Below are positions 8,710 through 17,959 of a stretch of 50,455 bases of DNA, piece by piece (positions within the stretch are counted from its first letter, which is position 1; each line of letters begins with the position of its first letter). A program made the translations under genes and the position numbers. A model generated the notes under the pieces. That model was not told the origin of the DNA, made no database searches, and saw only the letters and a program-made list of their open reading frames with translations. This DNA is from Gammaproteobacteria bacterium (GTDB lineage Bacteria > Pseudomonadota > Gammaproteobacteria > Steroidobacterales > Steroidobacteraceae). The stretch covers positions 1 to 50,455 of the forward strand of contig DAHUYP010000003.1 in NCBI GenBank assembly GCA_027315105.1, written 5' to 3'.

Positions 8710-8854
8710 ACAGTCAATCCGCGTCCCCCACCAGGGCATCGCTGCAGAGCGAGCCGTTGGGGTTTGAAGTTTCACGTGCCGTCATGCCCGCGGGCGGCGG
8801 TGCCGTCCTGGCAATACGCGGGACTAAGAACCGACGAGTTGGGGGTTTGCAAAA

Positions 8855-9259
8855 ATGATGAAACGCTATACGGGCAGCTGTCACTGCGGGGCCGTACGCT
8901 TCGAGGCGGATCTTGATTTGAGTGCGGGCACAGGCAAGTGCAATTGCTCAATTTGTACGAAGACCCGCAGCTGGGGGGTCATCGTGCGACCCGATGCGTT
9001 TCGCCTGCTATCCGGGGAGGCGGACCTCAGCGACTACCAGTTCAATTCGAAAGCGGTGCATCACCCATTTTGTCGGCACTGCGGCGTACGGACTTTCGGT
9101 CGCGGATACCTGGAAGCGATCGGCGGCGACTACGTGACCGTGCAGGTCGCCGCACTCGACAATGCCGATCTGAAAGATATGGTCGCCGCTCCGGTCCGGT
9201 TTTCGGATGGCAGAAACAACAACTGGAATTCCCCGCCTGCGGTGACGGGTCATCTGTAG
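8855..9259 (+). CDS. GFA/CENP-V-domain zinc protein
   Basis: 134 residues of the family named for glutathione-dependent formaldehyde-activating enzyme. Zinc-binding cysteines are visible as CHC (C9, C11), CNCSIC (C29, C31, C34) and CRHC (C73, C76), the full expected set. Members are annotated as formaldehyde/glutathione adduct enzymes, but most paralogues have no proven substrate, so the reaction here is open. It is transcribed away from the TetR operon and stands alone. Sequence between it and trkH (9260–9415) contains a 14-bp GC palindrome at 9301–9314 and no gene. Confidence 0.88.
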   Translation: MMKRYTGSCHCGAVRFEADLDLSAGTGKCNCSICTKTRSWGVIVRPDAFRLLSGEADLSDYQFNSKAVHHPFCRHCGVRTFGRGYLEAIGGDYVTVQVAALDNADLKDMVAAPVRFSDGRNNNWNSPPAVTGHL

Positions 9260-9415
9260 CCGATGCGCGATCGGCCGATCCTGTCGATCCTCTCTTACCA
9301 CGCGCCGCGGCGCGAAGAGCCCTGCCGGCTGCGGAACAACCGCCATGGCGGCCGGCTGGATACGGGACTGTCGGTCGACGGCATCTATCAGCCGCTTTGG
9401 TCCCCACGCCGCGCG

Positions 9416-10876
9416 CTACTTGCGCCAGAAAGTCGGCGTGAACAGCACCGCGAAGGTGATGATCTCGATGCGCCCCAGGAACATGGCGGCAATGCAGGTC
9501 CAGCTCTGGAAATCGGTGAGCCCGCTGTAATTGCTGGCCGGGCCGACCTCATGCAGGCCGGGGCCGACGTTGTTGATGCAGGCGATGATGGCCGAGAAGG
9601 ACGACATGGAGTCCAGGCCCGAGATCAGCAGCGCGAACGTCAGCACCGCAATGGTGATGAAATACAGGAAGATGAACGCGAGCACCGAGTACACCACGCC
9701 GTTCGGCACCACCTGGCCGGAGATCTTCAGCGGCGCCACCGCCTGCGGATGCACCAACGTGAACATCTCCCGCAGCGACTGCTTGATCAGGATCAGCGAA
9801 CGAAACATCCGGATGCCGCCGCCGGTCGAGCCGGTATTGGCGCACAGGCAGCTCAGGAACAGCATCCACATCGGCGCGAACACCGGCCAGCGGCCATAAT
9901 CGGTGTTGACGAAGCCGCTGTCGGTGGCGAGCGAGATCACATTGAACGAGGCGTAGCGCAGCGACTGGAGGGTATTGCCGTAGACGCCCTTGAGCTGGAT
10001 GAACACCGCGATCAGGATGCAGCTGCCGAGCACCAGCAGCAGCATCCAGCGCGCCTCGGGATCGCGCCGGTAGACGCTGAAATCGCCCTTGCGCAGCGCG
10101 ATGAAATGAGTGGCGAAATTCATCGCCGCGATCAGCATGAAGATCATGAGCACGAACTCGATCATCGGCGAGTTGAAATAGCCGATGCTCGCGTCATGGG
10201 TCGAGAAGCCGCCGAGCGCCAGCGTCGACAGCGCATGGCAGATGGCATCGAACACCGACATGCCGGCGGCCCACAGCGCCAGCGCGCAGGCCGCCGTCAG
10301 GCCCGCGTAGACGAACCACAGCGTCTTCGCGGTCTCCGTGATGCGCGGCGCGAGCTTCGCATCCTTGACCGCTCCCGGCGCGCCCGCCCGATAGAGCTGC
10401 ATGCCGCCGACGCCCAGCAGCGGCAGGACCGCGACCGCGAGCACGATGATGCCCATGCCGCCCAGCCAGCTCAGGCTGTGGCGCCACAGGTTGACGCTAT
10501 GCGGCAGGCGGTCGAGCCCGTTGAGGACCGTCGCGCCGGTGGTCGATAATCCGGACATGGCCTCGAAATAGGCCTTGGTAAACGACAAACCCGGCAGGTC
10601 GATCATTAGCGGCGTGGTCGCCACGGCCGCGATCGTCAGCCAGCTCAAGGTCACCAGCAGGTAGGCGTCGCGCGGCTTGAGGTCATAGCGGTAGCGCCGT
10701 GTCGCCAGCTGCAGCAGCAGCCCGCCGGCCGCGGCGATCACCGCCCCCGCGACGAAGCCGCGCAGCGGCGCGAGCTCGCCGTAGAACAGCGCGGTGGCGA
10801 TCGGCAATAGAAAGAACAGCGCGAACCAGGCGAGCAGCGAGCCGAAGATGTTCAGTACGCCGAGCAGCGAGCGCAT
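9416..10876 (-). CDS. trkH: Trk potassium uptake system membrane subunit TrkH
   Basis: 486 residues, close to the E. coli length. The four pore-loop repeats typical of TrkH/KtrB are visible: LSTTGATVL (about 110), LALGGFSTHD (about 222), ATDSGFVNTD (about 315) and INNVGPGLH (about 437), each with the selectivity-filter Gly. Multiple hydrophobic helices surround them. It lies ten bases after trkA on the same strand, so the channel and its regulatory subunit are co-transcribed. Together they import potassium across the inner membrane, driven by proton motive force and gated by nucleotides bound to TrkA. Confidence 0.96.
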   Translation of the reverse strand: MRSLLGVLNIFGSLLAWFALFFLLPIATALFYGELAPLRGFVAGAVIAAAGGLLLQLATRRYRYDLKPRDAYLLVTLSWLTIAAVATTPLMIDLPGLSFTKAYFEAMSGLSTTGATVLNGLDRLPHSVNLWRHSLSWLGGMGIIVLAVAVLPLLGVGGMQLYRAGAPGAVKDAKLAPRITETAKTLWFVYAGLTAACALALWAAGMSVFDAICHALSTLALGGFSTHDASIGYFNSPMIEFVLMIFMLIAAMNFATHFIALRKGDFSVYRRDPEARWMLLLVLGSCILIAVFIQLKGVYGNTLQSLRYASFNVISLATDSGFVNTDYGRWPVFAPMWMLFLSCLCANTGSTGGGIRMFRSLILIKQSLREMFTLVHPQAVAPLKISGQVVPNGVVYSVLAFIFLYFITIAVLTFALLISGLDSMSSFSAIIACINNVGPGLHEVGPASNYSGLTDFQSWTCIAAMFLGRIEIITFAVLFTPTFWRK

Positions 10877-10886
10877 CGCAGCCGTC

Positions 10887-12254
10887 CTAGGTTTCGGTCT
10901 GGAACAACCGTTCCACCGCGTCGATGTGCCGGCGATCGGACAGGAAGACGATCACGTGGTCCTCGGTCTCGATCACCGTGTCATGGTGCGCCATGATCAC
11001 GGACTCGCCGCGCACGATCGCGACGATGCTCGCGCCCGGCGGCAGCGTGATCTGCTCGAGCCGGCGGCCGACGACGCGCGAACGCTCCTGCGTGCCGTGA
11101 ACCACGGCCTCGATGGCCTCGGCCGCACCGCGCCGCAGCGAATGCACGCGCACCACGTCGCCGCGCCGCACGTGCGCCAGCAGCGAGCCGATCGTGATGG
11201 TCTGCGGCGAGATCACGATGTCGATGCTGTGGTTTTCCATCAGCTCGCCGTACGAGGGGCGGTTGATGAGCGCCATCACGCGCTTGGCGCCGAGCCGCTT
11301 GGCCAGCATCGCCGACAGCACGTTGGCTTCCTCGGAGTTGGTCAGCGCGGCAAAGACGTCGGCGCTGTCGATGTTCTCCTCGACCAGCAGCTCCTCGTCG
11401 GCGGCATCGCCGCTGAGCACGATCGTATTTTCCAGGATCTCGGAGATCCGGCGCGCCCGTGCGCTGTCGCGCTCGAGGAGCTTGACCTGATTGTTCTTCT
11501 CGAGCGTGCGCGCGAGCCTGAACCCGATGTTGCCGCCGCCGGCGATCACCAGCCGCCGCACCGGGTCCTCGCTGCGGCGCAGCTCCGCCATCACGCGCCG
11601 CAGATCGTCGGAGGCAGCGACGAAGAAGATCTCGTCGTTCTCCTCGATGACCGTGTCGCCGCCAGGGCTGATCAGCCGGTCGTTGCGGTAGATGGCGGCG
11701 ACGCGTGCCTCGGTGTCCGGCAGGTGCTCGCGCAGCGTGCGCAGCTCGCGCCCGACCAGCAGGCCGTCGCGCCGCGTTCGCACGCCGACCAGCTGCACGC
11801 GGCCGTCGGCGAAATCCACCACCTGCAATGCGCCCGGATAGGACAGCAGCTTGGCGATGTACTCCGTGACCAGCTGCTCCGGGCTGATCCACACATCGAC
11901 CGCCAGCCCACCCTCGGTGAAGAGCTGCTCGCGCGTGGTGTATTCGGGCGCGCGGATGCGTGCGATCTTGGTCGGGGTGCGGTAGAGCGCATGTGCGATC
12001 TCGCAGGCCACTATGTTGACTTCGTCGCTGCTGGTCAGCGCGACCAGGATGTCGGTGTCGGCGATGCCGGCCGCCTCGAGCACCGTCGGGTAGGAGCCAT
12101 GGCCGGCCACGGCGCGGATATCGAGCCGGTCCTGCAGATCGCGCAGGACGTCGTCGTTGGTGTCGACCACGGTGACTTCGTTGGCCGGCTCGCGCGACAG
12201 GTGATATGCCGCCGTTCGTCCGACCTGCCCGGCGCCCAGGATCAGAATCTTCAT
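10887..12254 (-). CDS. trkA: Trk system potassium regulatory subunit TrkA
   Basis: 455 residues from ATG 12254 (MKILILGAGQVGRTAAYHLS), matching E. coli TrkA. The layout is RCK_N–RCK_C–RCK_N–RCK_C. The first NAD-binding motif is GAGQVG near residue 7 and the second is AGGGNIGFRLA near 240, each followed by a TrkA_C domain. It binds NAD(H)/ATP in the cytoplasm and gates TrkH. The gene lies 22 bases after uvrD and 10 before trkH. The frame extends upstream into uvrD, but the extra residues are unrelated, so the ATG is well supported. Confidence 0.96.
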   Translation of the reverse strand: MKILILGAGQVGRTAAYHLSREPANEVTVVDTNDDVLRDLQDRLDIRAVAGHGSYPTVLEAAGIADTDILVALTSSDEVNIVACEIAHALYRTPTKIARIRAPEYTTREQLFTEGGLAVDVWISPEQLVTEYIAKLLSYPGALQVVDFADGRVQLVGVRTRRDGLLVGRELRTLREHLPDTEARVAAIYRNDRLISPGGDTVIEENDEIFFVAASDDLRRVMAELRRSEDPVRRLVIAGGGNIGFRLARTLEKNNQVKLLERDSARARRISEILENTIVLSGDAADEELLVEENIDSADVFAALTNSEEANVLSAMLAKRLGAKRVMALINRPSYGELMENHSIDIVISPQTITIGSLLAHVRRGDVVRVHSLRRGAAEAIEAVVHGTQERSRVVGRRLEQITLPPGASIVAIVRGESVIMAHHDTVIETEDHVIVFLSDRRHIDAVERLFQTET

Positions 12255-12276
12255 CCGCGCGTGCGCTCCGTTGCCG

Positions 12277-14469
12277 CTACATGACTTCGAGGTTCGCGTA
12301 CTGCAGCATGAGCCACTTCGAGCCCTGCCGCTCGAAATTGACCTGCACCCGCGCATGCGGCCCCTGACCTTCGACGTTGAGCACGACGCCCTCGCCGAAT
12401 TTCCCATGGCGCACGCGGGTGCCGAGGTGCATGCTGCCGGCCGTCTCGGCCGCCGCTGCGCGCCCGAGCGCGCGCGCGCCGAATGCGCCGCCGCCCAGCG
12501 CGGCGAGGCTGCGTTCCGGCGGCGGCGGCGATACGCGGATGCGCGGCCGCACCTCCTCGAGCAGCCCCGGCGGCAGCTCCCGAATGAAGCGCGACGGGGA
12601 GTTGTAGCTGTCCGCGCCGTGCAGCCGCCGCTGCTCGGCGTAGGTGAAGTACAGCTGCCGCATCGCGCGCGTCATGCCGACGTAGCACAGCCGCCGCTCC
12701 TCCTCCAGGCCGTCCAGGTCGTTCAGGGAGCGCTGGTGCGGGAACAGCCCGTCTTCCATGCCGGCGAGAAACACCAGCGGAAACTCCAGCCCCTTGGCGC
12801 TGTGCAGCGTCATCATCTGCACGCAATCCTCCCAGGCATCGCCCTGGGCCTCGCCGGACTCGAGCACGGCGTGCGCGAGGAAACTCTGCAGCGGCGGCAG
12901 GTCGCTCTGCGCGTCGAAGCCGCGCGCCGCGCTGACCAGCTCGAGCAGGTTCTCCACCCGCGCCTCGCCGCGGTCGGCCTTGTCCTTCTGATGATGCTCG
13001 ATCAGCCCGCTGGCGCTGATGACGTGATCGACCTGCTCGTGCAGCGGCAGGCCTTCGATCGCCGTCGCGAGCCGCTCGATGAGCTGCAGAAAGCCCAGCA
13101 GCGCTGCGGCCGCGCGGCCGCCTTCGCCGGCCGCGAGCGTCGCGCCGGCCGCGCGCCACAGCGAGCTGCCGGCGCCGCGGGCGGCCTCGCGCAGGTTGTC
13201 GACGCTCTTGTTGCCGATGCCGCGCGGCGGCAGATTGACGATGCGCTCGAACGAGGCGTCATCGTCGCGATTGCCGATCAGGCGCAGGTACGCCAGCGCA
13301 TCCTTGATCTCGGCGCGCTCGAAGAAGCGCAGCCCGCCGTACACGCGGTAGGGCACGCGCGCCGCGATCAGGGCCTCCTCGAAGGCGCGCGACTGCGCAT
13401 TGGAGCGATACAGGATCGCGGCCTCGCGCCGCAGGCCGCCGCGCTGGGCCCACTCGAGGATGCGCGTGACCACGAAATCGGCCTCGTCGCGCTCGTTGAA
13501 CGCCGCATACAGCCTGACCGGCTCGCCGCGCGCGCCGCTGGTCCAGAGCGTCTTGCCGAGCCGGCCCGAGTTGTGCGTGATCAGCGCATTGGCGGCATCG
13601 AGAATGGCGCCGCTGGAGCGGTAGTTCTGCTCCAGCCGGAAGACCCTGGCCTGCGGGAAGTCCTCACGGAACTGGTGCAGATTCTCGACCCGGGCTCCGC
13701 GCCAGCGATAGATCGACTGATCGTCGTCGCCGACCACGAACGGCGCGCCGGAGCTGGCCACCAGCAGCCGGATCCAGGCGTACTGAATGGCATTCGTGTC
13801 CTGGAACTCATCGACCAGCACATGGCGGAAGCGCGTGCGGTATTGATGCAGCAGCTCGGGGTCGTCGCGCCAGAGCTCGAACGCGCGCAGCAGCAGTTCG
13901 GCGAAATCGATTACACCCGAGCGCGCGCAGGCCTCCTCGTAGCGCTCGTAGAGCTTGATGAGCTGCACCTCGGTCGGATCGCCGCCGCTCTTGAGGTGCT
14001 TGGGACGTCGGCCCTCGTCCTTGTGCTTGTTGATGAAGTACTGCACTTCGCGCGGCACCCAGGTGTTCTCGTCCAGGCCCTGGGCCTTGAGCAGTTTCTT
14101 GATCAGCCGCTGTTGATCCTCGGCGTCCAGGATCTGAAAGGTCTGCGGCAGTCCGGCCTCGCGCCAGTGCATGCGCAGCAGCCGGTGCGCGATTCCATGG
14201 AACGTGCCGAGCCAGAGCGCGGCGCCCGGGGTGCCCAGCAGCTGCTCGACGCGCCCGCGCATCTCGGCCGCCGCCTTGTTGGTGAACGTCACGGCCAGGA
14301 TGCCGTGCGGCGACACCCCCTCGGCCTGGATCAACCAGGCGATGCGGTGGGTGAGAACGCGGGTCTTGCCGCTGCCGGCGCCGGCCAGCACCAGCACCGG
14401 GCCGAGCGGGGCCGTTACGGCGTCCCGCTGGGCGTCATTCAGGGGATTGAGGATTGGCGACAGATCCAT
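12277..14469 (-). CDS. uvrD: DNA helicase II UvrD
   Basis: A superfamily 1A 3'-5' helicase for nucleotide excision and mismatch repair. 730 residues begin MDLSPILNPLNDAQRDAV. Visible motifs are Walker A AGAGSGKT (about 30–37), Ia FTNKAAAEM, II DEFQDTN, III GDDDQSIYRWRGA, IV LEQNYRS, V TLHSAKGLEF and VI VGMTRA. The C-terminal Tudor-like domain (GTRVRHGKFGEGVVLNVEG to the end) is typical of UvrD rather than Rep. It heads a uvrD–trkA–trkH run on the minus strand. I see no clear LexA box just upstream. Confidence 0.96.
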   Translation of the reverse strand: MDLSPILNPLNDAQRDAVTAPLGPVLVLAGAGSGKTRVLTHRIAWLIQAEGVSPHGILAVTFTNKAAAEMRGRVEQLLGTPGAALWLGTFHGIAHRLLRMHWREAGLPQTFQILDAEDQQRLIKKLLKAQGLDENTWVPREVQYFINKHKDEGRRPKHLKSGGDPTEVQLIKLYERYEEACARSGVIDFAELLLRAFELWRDDPELLHQYRTRFRHVLVDEFQDTNAIQYAWIRLLVASSGAPFVVGDDDQSIYRWRGARVENLHQFREDFPQARVFRLEQNYRSSGAILDAANALITHNSGRLGKTLWTSGARGEPVRLYAAFNERDEADFVVTRILEWAQRGGLRREAAILYRSNAQSRAFEEALIAARVPYRVYGGLRFFERAEIKDALAYLRLIGNRDDDASFERIVNLPPRGIGNKSVDNLREAARGAGSSLWRAAGATLAAGEGGRAAAALLGFLQLIERLATAIEGLPLHEQVDHVISASGLIEHHQKDKADRGEARVENLLELVSAARGFDAQSDLPPLQSFLAHAVLESGEAQGDAWEDCVQMMTLHSAKGLEFPLVFLAGMEDGLFPHQRSLNDLDGLEEERRLCYVGMTRAMRQLYFTYAEQRRLHGADSYNSPSRFIRELPPGLLEEVRPRIRVSPPPPERSLAALGGGAFGARALGRAAAAETAGSMHLGTRVRHGKFGEGVVLNVEGQGPHARVQVNFERQGSKWLMLQYANLEVM

Positions 14470-14569
14470 GAGGGGCGCGAATTCTACCCCATGCGCCGGC
14501 CCGAGTATTCCCCGCGGCGGCCCGCAGCGGTGTGCGGCAGGCGCGGCGCCGTGCGAGCGGCCGCCGGCA

Positions 14570-15370
14570 TTACCAGCGATTGCGCAGTTCGCGCAGCGCC
14601 AGGAATACCGCCCGCGGATCCGGGTCGGAGGTCCAGTCGGGGCGGATGCGTCTGAGTCCGGCGATGATTTCCGGGTTCTGCAGCCGGAAGAAGGCGTTGA
14701 TCTGGCGCTCCTCCCCCAGCGTCATCACCGGCACCGACTCGGCCGCCAGCGCGGCGCAGCGCTGTGCCAGCGAGCGGGCGGCCGCATTCGATGATTCGCG
14801 CTCGAGCGTGAAGCCCAGGTTGCGCAGCAGATATTCGTGCCCGGGAAATACGCGCGTGGCGTCGCGCAGGCCCGACAGCAGGCCGGCGAACGTCTCGTAC
14901 AGCAGCTGCGGGTCGCCGCCGTGAATGCAGTTGCCCACGCCGGCGTTGAACAGGGTATCGCCCGAGAACAGCGCCGGCTGCCCGGCGCCATCGGACTCGC
15001 TGTAGAGGCACAGATGCGCGCGCGTGTGGCCGGGCGTGTCGAGGCAGCGCAGCTCGACGCTGCGGCCCACGCGCACCGCATCGCCGCCCCGGAGTGCATG
15101 CGTGACACCGCCGATGAGCCGCGCCGCCGCCGCGTGTGCCAGCACGGCGGCGCCGGTCGCCGCCACCATCTCGGCATTGCCGCCGGTATGATCGGGATGC
15201 TCGTGCGTGTTGAAGACCTGCCTGATGCTCCACCCGAGCGCGCGCGCGCGCGCCAGGCACGCGCCGGCGTTGAGCGGATCGATCGCCAGCGCCTCGCCGC
15301 TCTCGCCGCAGGCGACGAGATAGTTGAAGTTGCGACCCTGGTTGGCAGCCCAGACGCGTTCGATCAACAT
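14570..15370 (-). CDS. gloB: Hydroxyacylglutathione hydrolase (glyoxalase II) GloB-like
   Basis: 266 residues of the metallo-beta-lactamase fold, starting at ATG 15370 (MLIERVWAANQGRNFNYLV). Metal ligands are visible in THEHPDHTGG (H56, H58, D60, H61), the DTPGHTRAH block, GDTLF and PGHEY. The C-terminal helical glyoxalase II extension (LRRIRPD region) is present. It hydrolyses S-lactoylglutathione to glutathione and D-lactate in methylglyoxal detoxification. Some residues of the glutathione site cannot be judged by eye, so a related thioesterase activity is possible. A second, shorter enzyme of the same fold is divergently transcribed 105 bases away. The open frame extends far upstream only because of GC bias. 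Confidence 0.88.
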   Translation of the reverse strand: MLIERVWAANQGRNFNYLVACGESGEALAIDPLNAGACLARARALGWSIRQVFNTHEHPDHTGGNAEMVAATGAAVLAHAAAARLIGGVTHALRGGDAVRVGRSVELRCLDTPGHTRAHLCLYSESDGAGQPALFSGDTLFNAGVGNCIHGGDPQLLYETFAGLLSGLRDATRVFPGHEYLLRNLGFTLERESSNAAARSLAQRCAALAAESVPVMTLGEERQINAFFRLQNPEIIAGLRRIRPDWTSDPDPRAVFLALRELRNRW

Positions 15371-15475
15371 GCTGCGATCACTCCCCGCTGCACGCCCGCT
15401 TTCCCCGGGCCGCCAGCCCTGCGCTGCGGCGCCGGCGGGTGCGGCGGGCGCGTCGTCCTGCGCCATAATAACGCC

Positions 15476-16135
15476 ATGAAGCTCTTTGTCATCCCCGTCA
15501 CTCCGCTGCAGCAGAACTGTTCCGTGATCGCCTGCGAGGGCACGCTCGAGGCCGCGATCGTCGATCCGGGCGGCGAGCTCGAGCGTGTGCTCGCGCTGGT
15601 CGAGCGTGAACGGCTGCGGCTGACGAAAATCCTGCTGACCCACGGCCACATCGACCACGCCGGCGCCACGGCAGCGCTCGCGCGCCGCTGCGGGCTGCCG
15701 ATCGAGGGCCCGCACCGGGCCGATCGGTATTGGATCGATCAACTCGCCTTGCAGGCGCAGATGTTCGGACTGGCGCCGAGCGAAGCCTTTACTCCGACGC
15801 GTTGGCTCGAGCACGGCGATCGCGTCAGCCTGGGGCGGCAGACGCTGGAAGTGCTGCATTGCCCCGGGCATACGCCGGGCCATGTCGTGTTCTACGATCG
15901 CGCCGGGCAGCTGGCGCTGGTCGGCGATGTGCTGTTTCGCGGCTCCATCGGCCGCAGCGATTTCCCCGGCGGCGATCAGGCCACGCTGTTGCGCTCGATC
16001 CGCGAGCGATTGTTGCCGCTGGGGGACGAGGTGCGTTTCCTGCCGGGCCACGGCCCGATGTCGACTTTCGGCGAGGAGCGGCGCAGCAATCCGTTCGTCG
16101 CGGATCGTCCGTCTCGCGGCAGCGGCAGCGCGTAA
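15476..16135 (+). CDS. MBL-fold hydrolase of the YcbL/GloC type
   Basis: 219 residues from ATG 15476 (MKLFVIPVTPLQQNCSV). Ligands are visible in LLTHGHIDHAGA (H56, H58, D60, H61), CPGHTPGH, GDVLFRGSIGRSD and FLPGHGPMSTFGEER. This pattern matches the compact type II glyoxalase of E. coli (YcbL, also called GloC), which lacks the C-terminal glutathione-binding helices. It probably hydrolyses S-lactoylglutathione or a similar thioester. The stop overlaps the promoter-proximal side of the EamA gene, four bases downstream, so the two are likely co-transcribed. Confidence 0.88.
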   Translation: MKLFVIPVTPLQQNCSVIACEGTLEAAIVDPGGELERVLALVERERLRLTKILLTHGHIDHAGATAALARRCGLPIEGPHRADRYWIDQLALQAQMFGLAPSEAFTPTRWLEHGDRVSLGRQTLEVLHCPGHTPGHVVFYDRAGQLALVGDVLFRGSIGRSDFPGGDQATLLRSIRERLLPLGDEVRFLPGHGPMSTFGEERRSNPFVADRPSRGSGSA

Positions 16136-16138
16136 GGC

Positions 16139-16981
16139 ATGCCCGGCTACGTGCTCGGCAGCGTGCTGTTTGCCGCGTTCCTGCACGCCGTCTGGAACGC
16201 GATCGTCAAGAGCGGCGGCGACACGCAGCTGAGCACGGTCATGATCACGACCTCGGCCGGCGCGCTCGCCGTGCTGCTGCTGCCGTGGCTGCCGCCGCCG
16301 GCGCCGGCGAGCTGGCCGTTCATTGCCGCCTCGGTGCTGGCGCAGTTCGCGTACTACGCATTGCTGGCGGCGGCCTATCGCCACGGCGACCTGAGCCACG
16401 CCTATCCGATCATGCGCGGCACGGCGCCGTTGATCGTCGCCACGCTCAGCGGTGCCCTGATCGGCGAAGCCCTGACGGCGGCCCGATGGCTCGGCATCGG
16501 CCTGATCTGCGGCGGCGTGCTCGGCCTGGCGATTCAGCGCCAGCCGCGGTCGCAGGCCCCGCGTCCGGCGACCGTCCTCGCGCTCGGCAACGCGCTCGTA
16601 ATCGCAAGCTATACGCTGATCGACGGCATGGGTGTCCGGAAATCGCAGTCCCCGGCCGCCTACACGCTCTGGATCTTTCTGCTCACGGGGATCGGCCAGC
16701 TGCTGCGCACCTGGCTGCTTCGGCGCGATGACTGGCGCGCCTACCTGCGCGGCCGATGGTCGCGCGGCCTGGCCGGCGGCGCCGGCACCGTGGCCTCCTA
16801 CGGCATCGCACTCTGGGCCATGACCGTGGCGCCGGTGGCACTGGTTGCGGCCCTGCGCGAAACCTCGATCCTGTTTGCGACCGTGATCTCGCTCGTGGTT
16901 CTCAAGGAGCGCGTCACGCTGCAGCGCCTGTTGTCCACCGGACTGATCGCCGCGGGCGCGGTGGCGCTGCGGCTGGCCTGA
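16139..16981 (+). CDS. EamA/DMT-family membrane transporter
   Basis: 280 residues with about ten hydrophobic helices arranged as two EamA repeats: residues about 5–130, with the first-helix HAVWNAIVKSG, and about 145–278, ending STGLIAAGAVALRL. Members of the drug/metabolite transporter superfamily export amino acids, metabolites or drugs; the substrate cannot be told. It begins four bases after the MBL hydrolase stop and ends 40 bases from the convergent ctaB. Confidence 0.88.
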   Translation: MPGYVLGSVLFAAFLHAVWNAIVKSGGDTQLSTVMITTSAGALAVLLLPWLPPPAPASWPFIAASVLAQFAYYALLAAAYRHGDLSHAYPIMRGTAPLIVATLSGALIGEALTAARWLGIGLICGGVLGLAIQRQPRSQAPRPATVLALGNALVIASYTLIDGMGVRKSQSPAAYTLWIFLLTGIGQLLRTWLLRRDDWRAYLRGRWSRGLAGGAGTVASYGIALWAMTVAPVALVAALRETSILFATVISLVVLKERVTLQRLLSTGLIAAGAVALRLA

Positions 16982-17021
16982 GCGGCTCGCGCGCGCGGCT
17001 CGCGTGAGCGGCGGGCCGGGG

Positions 17022-17927
17022 TCAGCCGCGCAGCAGCGGCAGATAATGGTCGGCGAGCAGCAGCAGGAACAGCCACATCAGGTAGCTGATCGAGAAGCGG
17101 AACATGCGCATCGGCAATTCGTCGCGCCCCGAGAGCTTGAGCGCGATCGCGAGCCAGAGGAAGCGGGCATTGAGCAGCACCGCGCCGCCGAGATAGAGCA
17201 GCCCGCTCATACCGGTCATGTACGGCAGCAGCGTGACGATGCACAGGATCACGGTGTAGAGCAGCACGTGCAGGCGCGTGAACTCGACGCCGTGCGTCAC
17301 CGGCAGCATCGGGATGTCGGCGCGCGCATAGTCGTGGCGGCGCGCGATCGCCAGCGCCCAGAAATGCGGCGGCGTCCAGGCGAATATGATCAGGAACAGC
17401 AGCAGCGCATGCGCGTCGAGGTGGTTGGTGACGGCGACCCAGCCCAGCACCGGTGGCGCGGCGCCGGCGGCGCCGCCGATGACGATGTTCTGCGGCGTCG
17501 CGCGCTTGAGCCAGACCGTGTAGACGACCGCGTAGACGATCAGCGAGGCGAAGGTCAGCGCCGCGGTCAAGACGTTCACGAACGCGACCAGGATCACCAT
17601 CGAGGCGACGCCCAGCAGCAGCGCGAAGCCCAGCGCCTGGGTGTGTGCCAGGTGGCCCGAGGGCAGGGGTCGATTGCGCGTGCGCGCCATGCGCGCATCG
17701 ATGCGGCGGTCGAGAACGTGATTGATGGCCGCGGCCGAGGCGGCCGACAGCGCGATGCCCAGATTGCCGGCGAGCAGCGCGTCCAGCGGCGGCAGGTGCG
17801 GCGTCGCCAGCAGCGTGCCGACCACCGCCGTCAGCACGCTCAGCGCGACCACCCGCGGCTTCGTCAATTCGAGGTAATCGCGCCAGGTGGCGGCGGCGGC
17901 AAGGCTGCGGGCGTTCGGCTGGCTCAT
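17022..17927 (-). CDS. ctaB: Protoheme IX farnesyltransferase (heme O synthase) CtaB/CyoE
   Basis: 301 residues from ATG 17927 ([11 protein letters not shown]). A UbiA-superfamily integral membrane enzyme with about nine helices. The first aspartate-rich prenyl-diphosphate site is [20 protein letters not shown], and [11 protein letters not shown] with [12 protein letters not shown] is diagnostic of heme O synthase. It farnesylates protoheme to heme O, which CtaA oxidises to heme A. It lies 32 bases after ctaA. The open frame continues upstream past the ATG only as GC-driven read-through. Confidence 0.96.
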   Translation of the reverse strand: MSQPNARSLAAAATWRDYLELTKPRVVALSVLTAVVGTLLATPHLPPLDALLAGNLGIALSAASAAAINHVLDRRIDARMARTRNRPLPSGHLAHTQALGFALLLGVASMVILVAFVNVLTAALTFASLIVYAVVYTVWLKRATPQNIVIGGAAGAAPPVLGWVAVTNHLDAHALLLFLIIFAWTPPHFWALAIARRHDYARADIPMLPVTHGVEFTRLHVLLYTVILCIVTLLPYMTGMSGLLYLGGAVLLNARFLWLAIALKLSGRDELPMRMFRFSISYLMWLFLLLLADHYLPLLRG

Positions 17928-17959
17928 GTGCGGTTGCGGCTCGGCGTCAGCGAGTGGAG

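Noticed and set aside
9301-9314. CGCGCCGCGGCGCG palindrome as terminator between GFA gene and trkH
   Set aside because: No T-tract on either side; short GC palindromes are expected by chance at this base composition.
9263-10549. 428-residue plus-strand frame opposite trkH
   Set aside because: His/Arg/Gln-rich translation with no motifs, lying antisense to a clear TrkH gene.
10794-14655. Long plus-strand frames opposite trkA and uvrD
   Set aside because: Antisense to genes with full motif sets; composition typical of shadow frames in GC-rich DNA.
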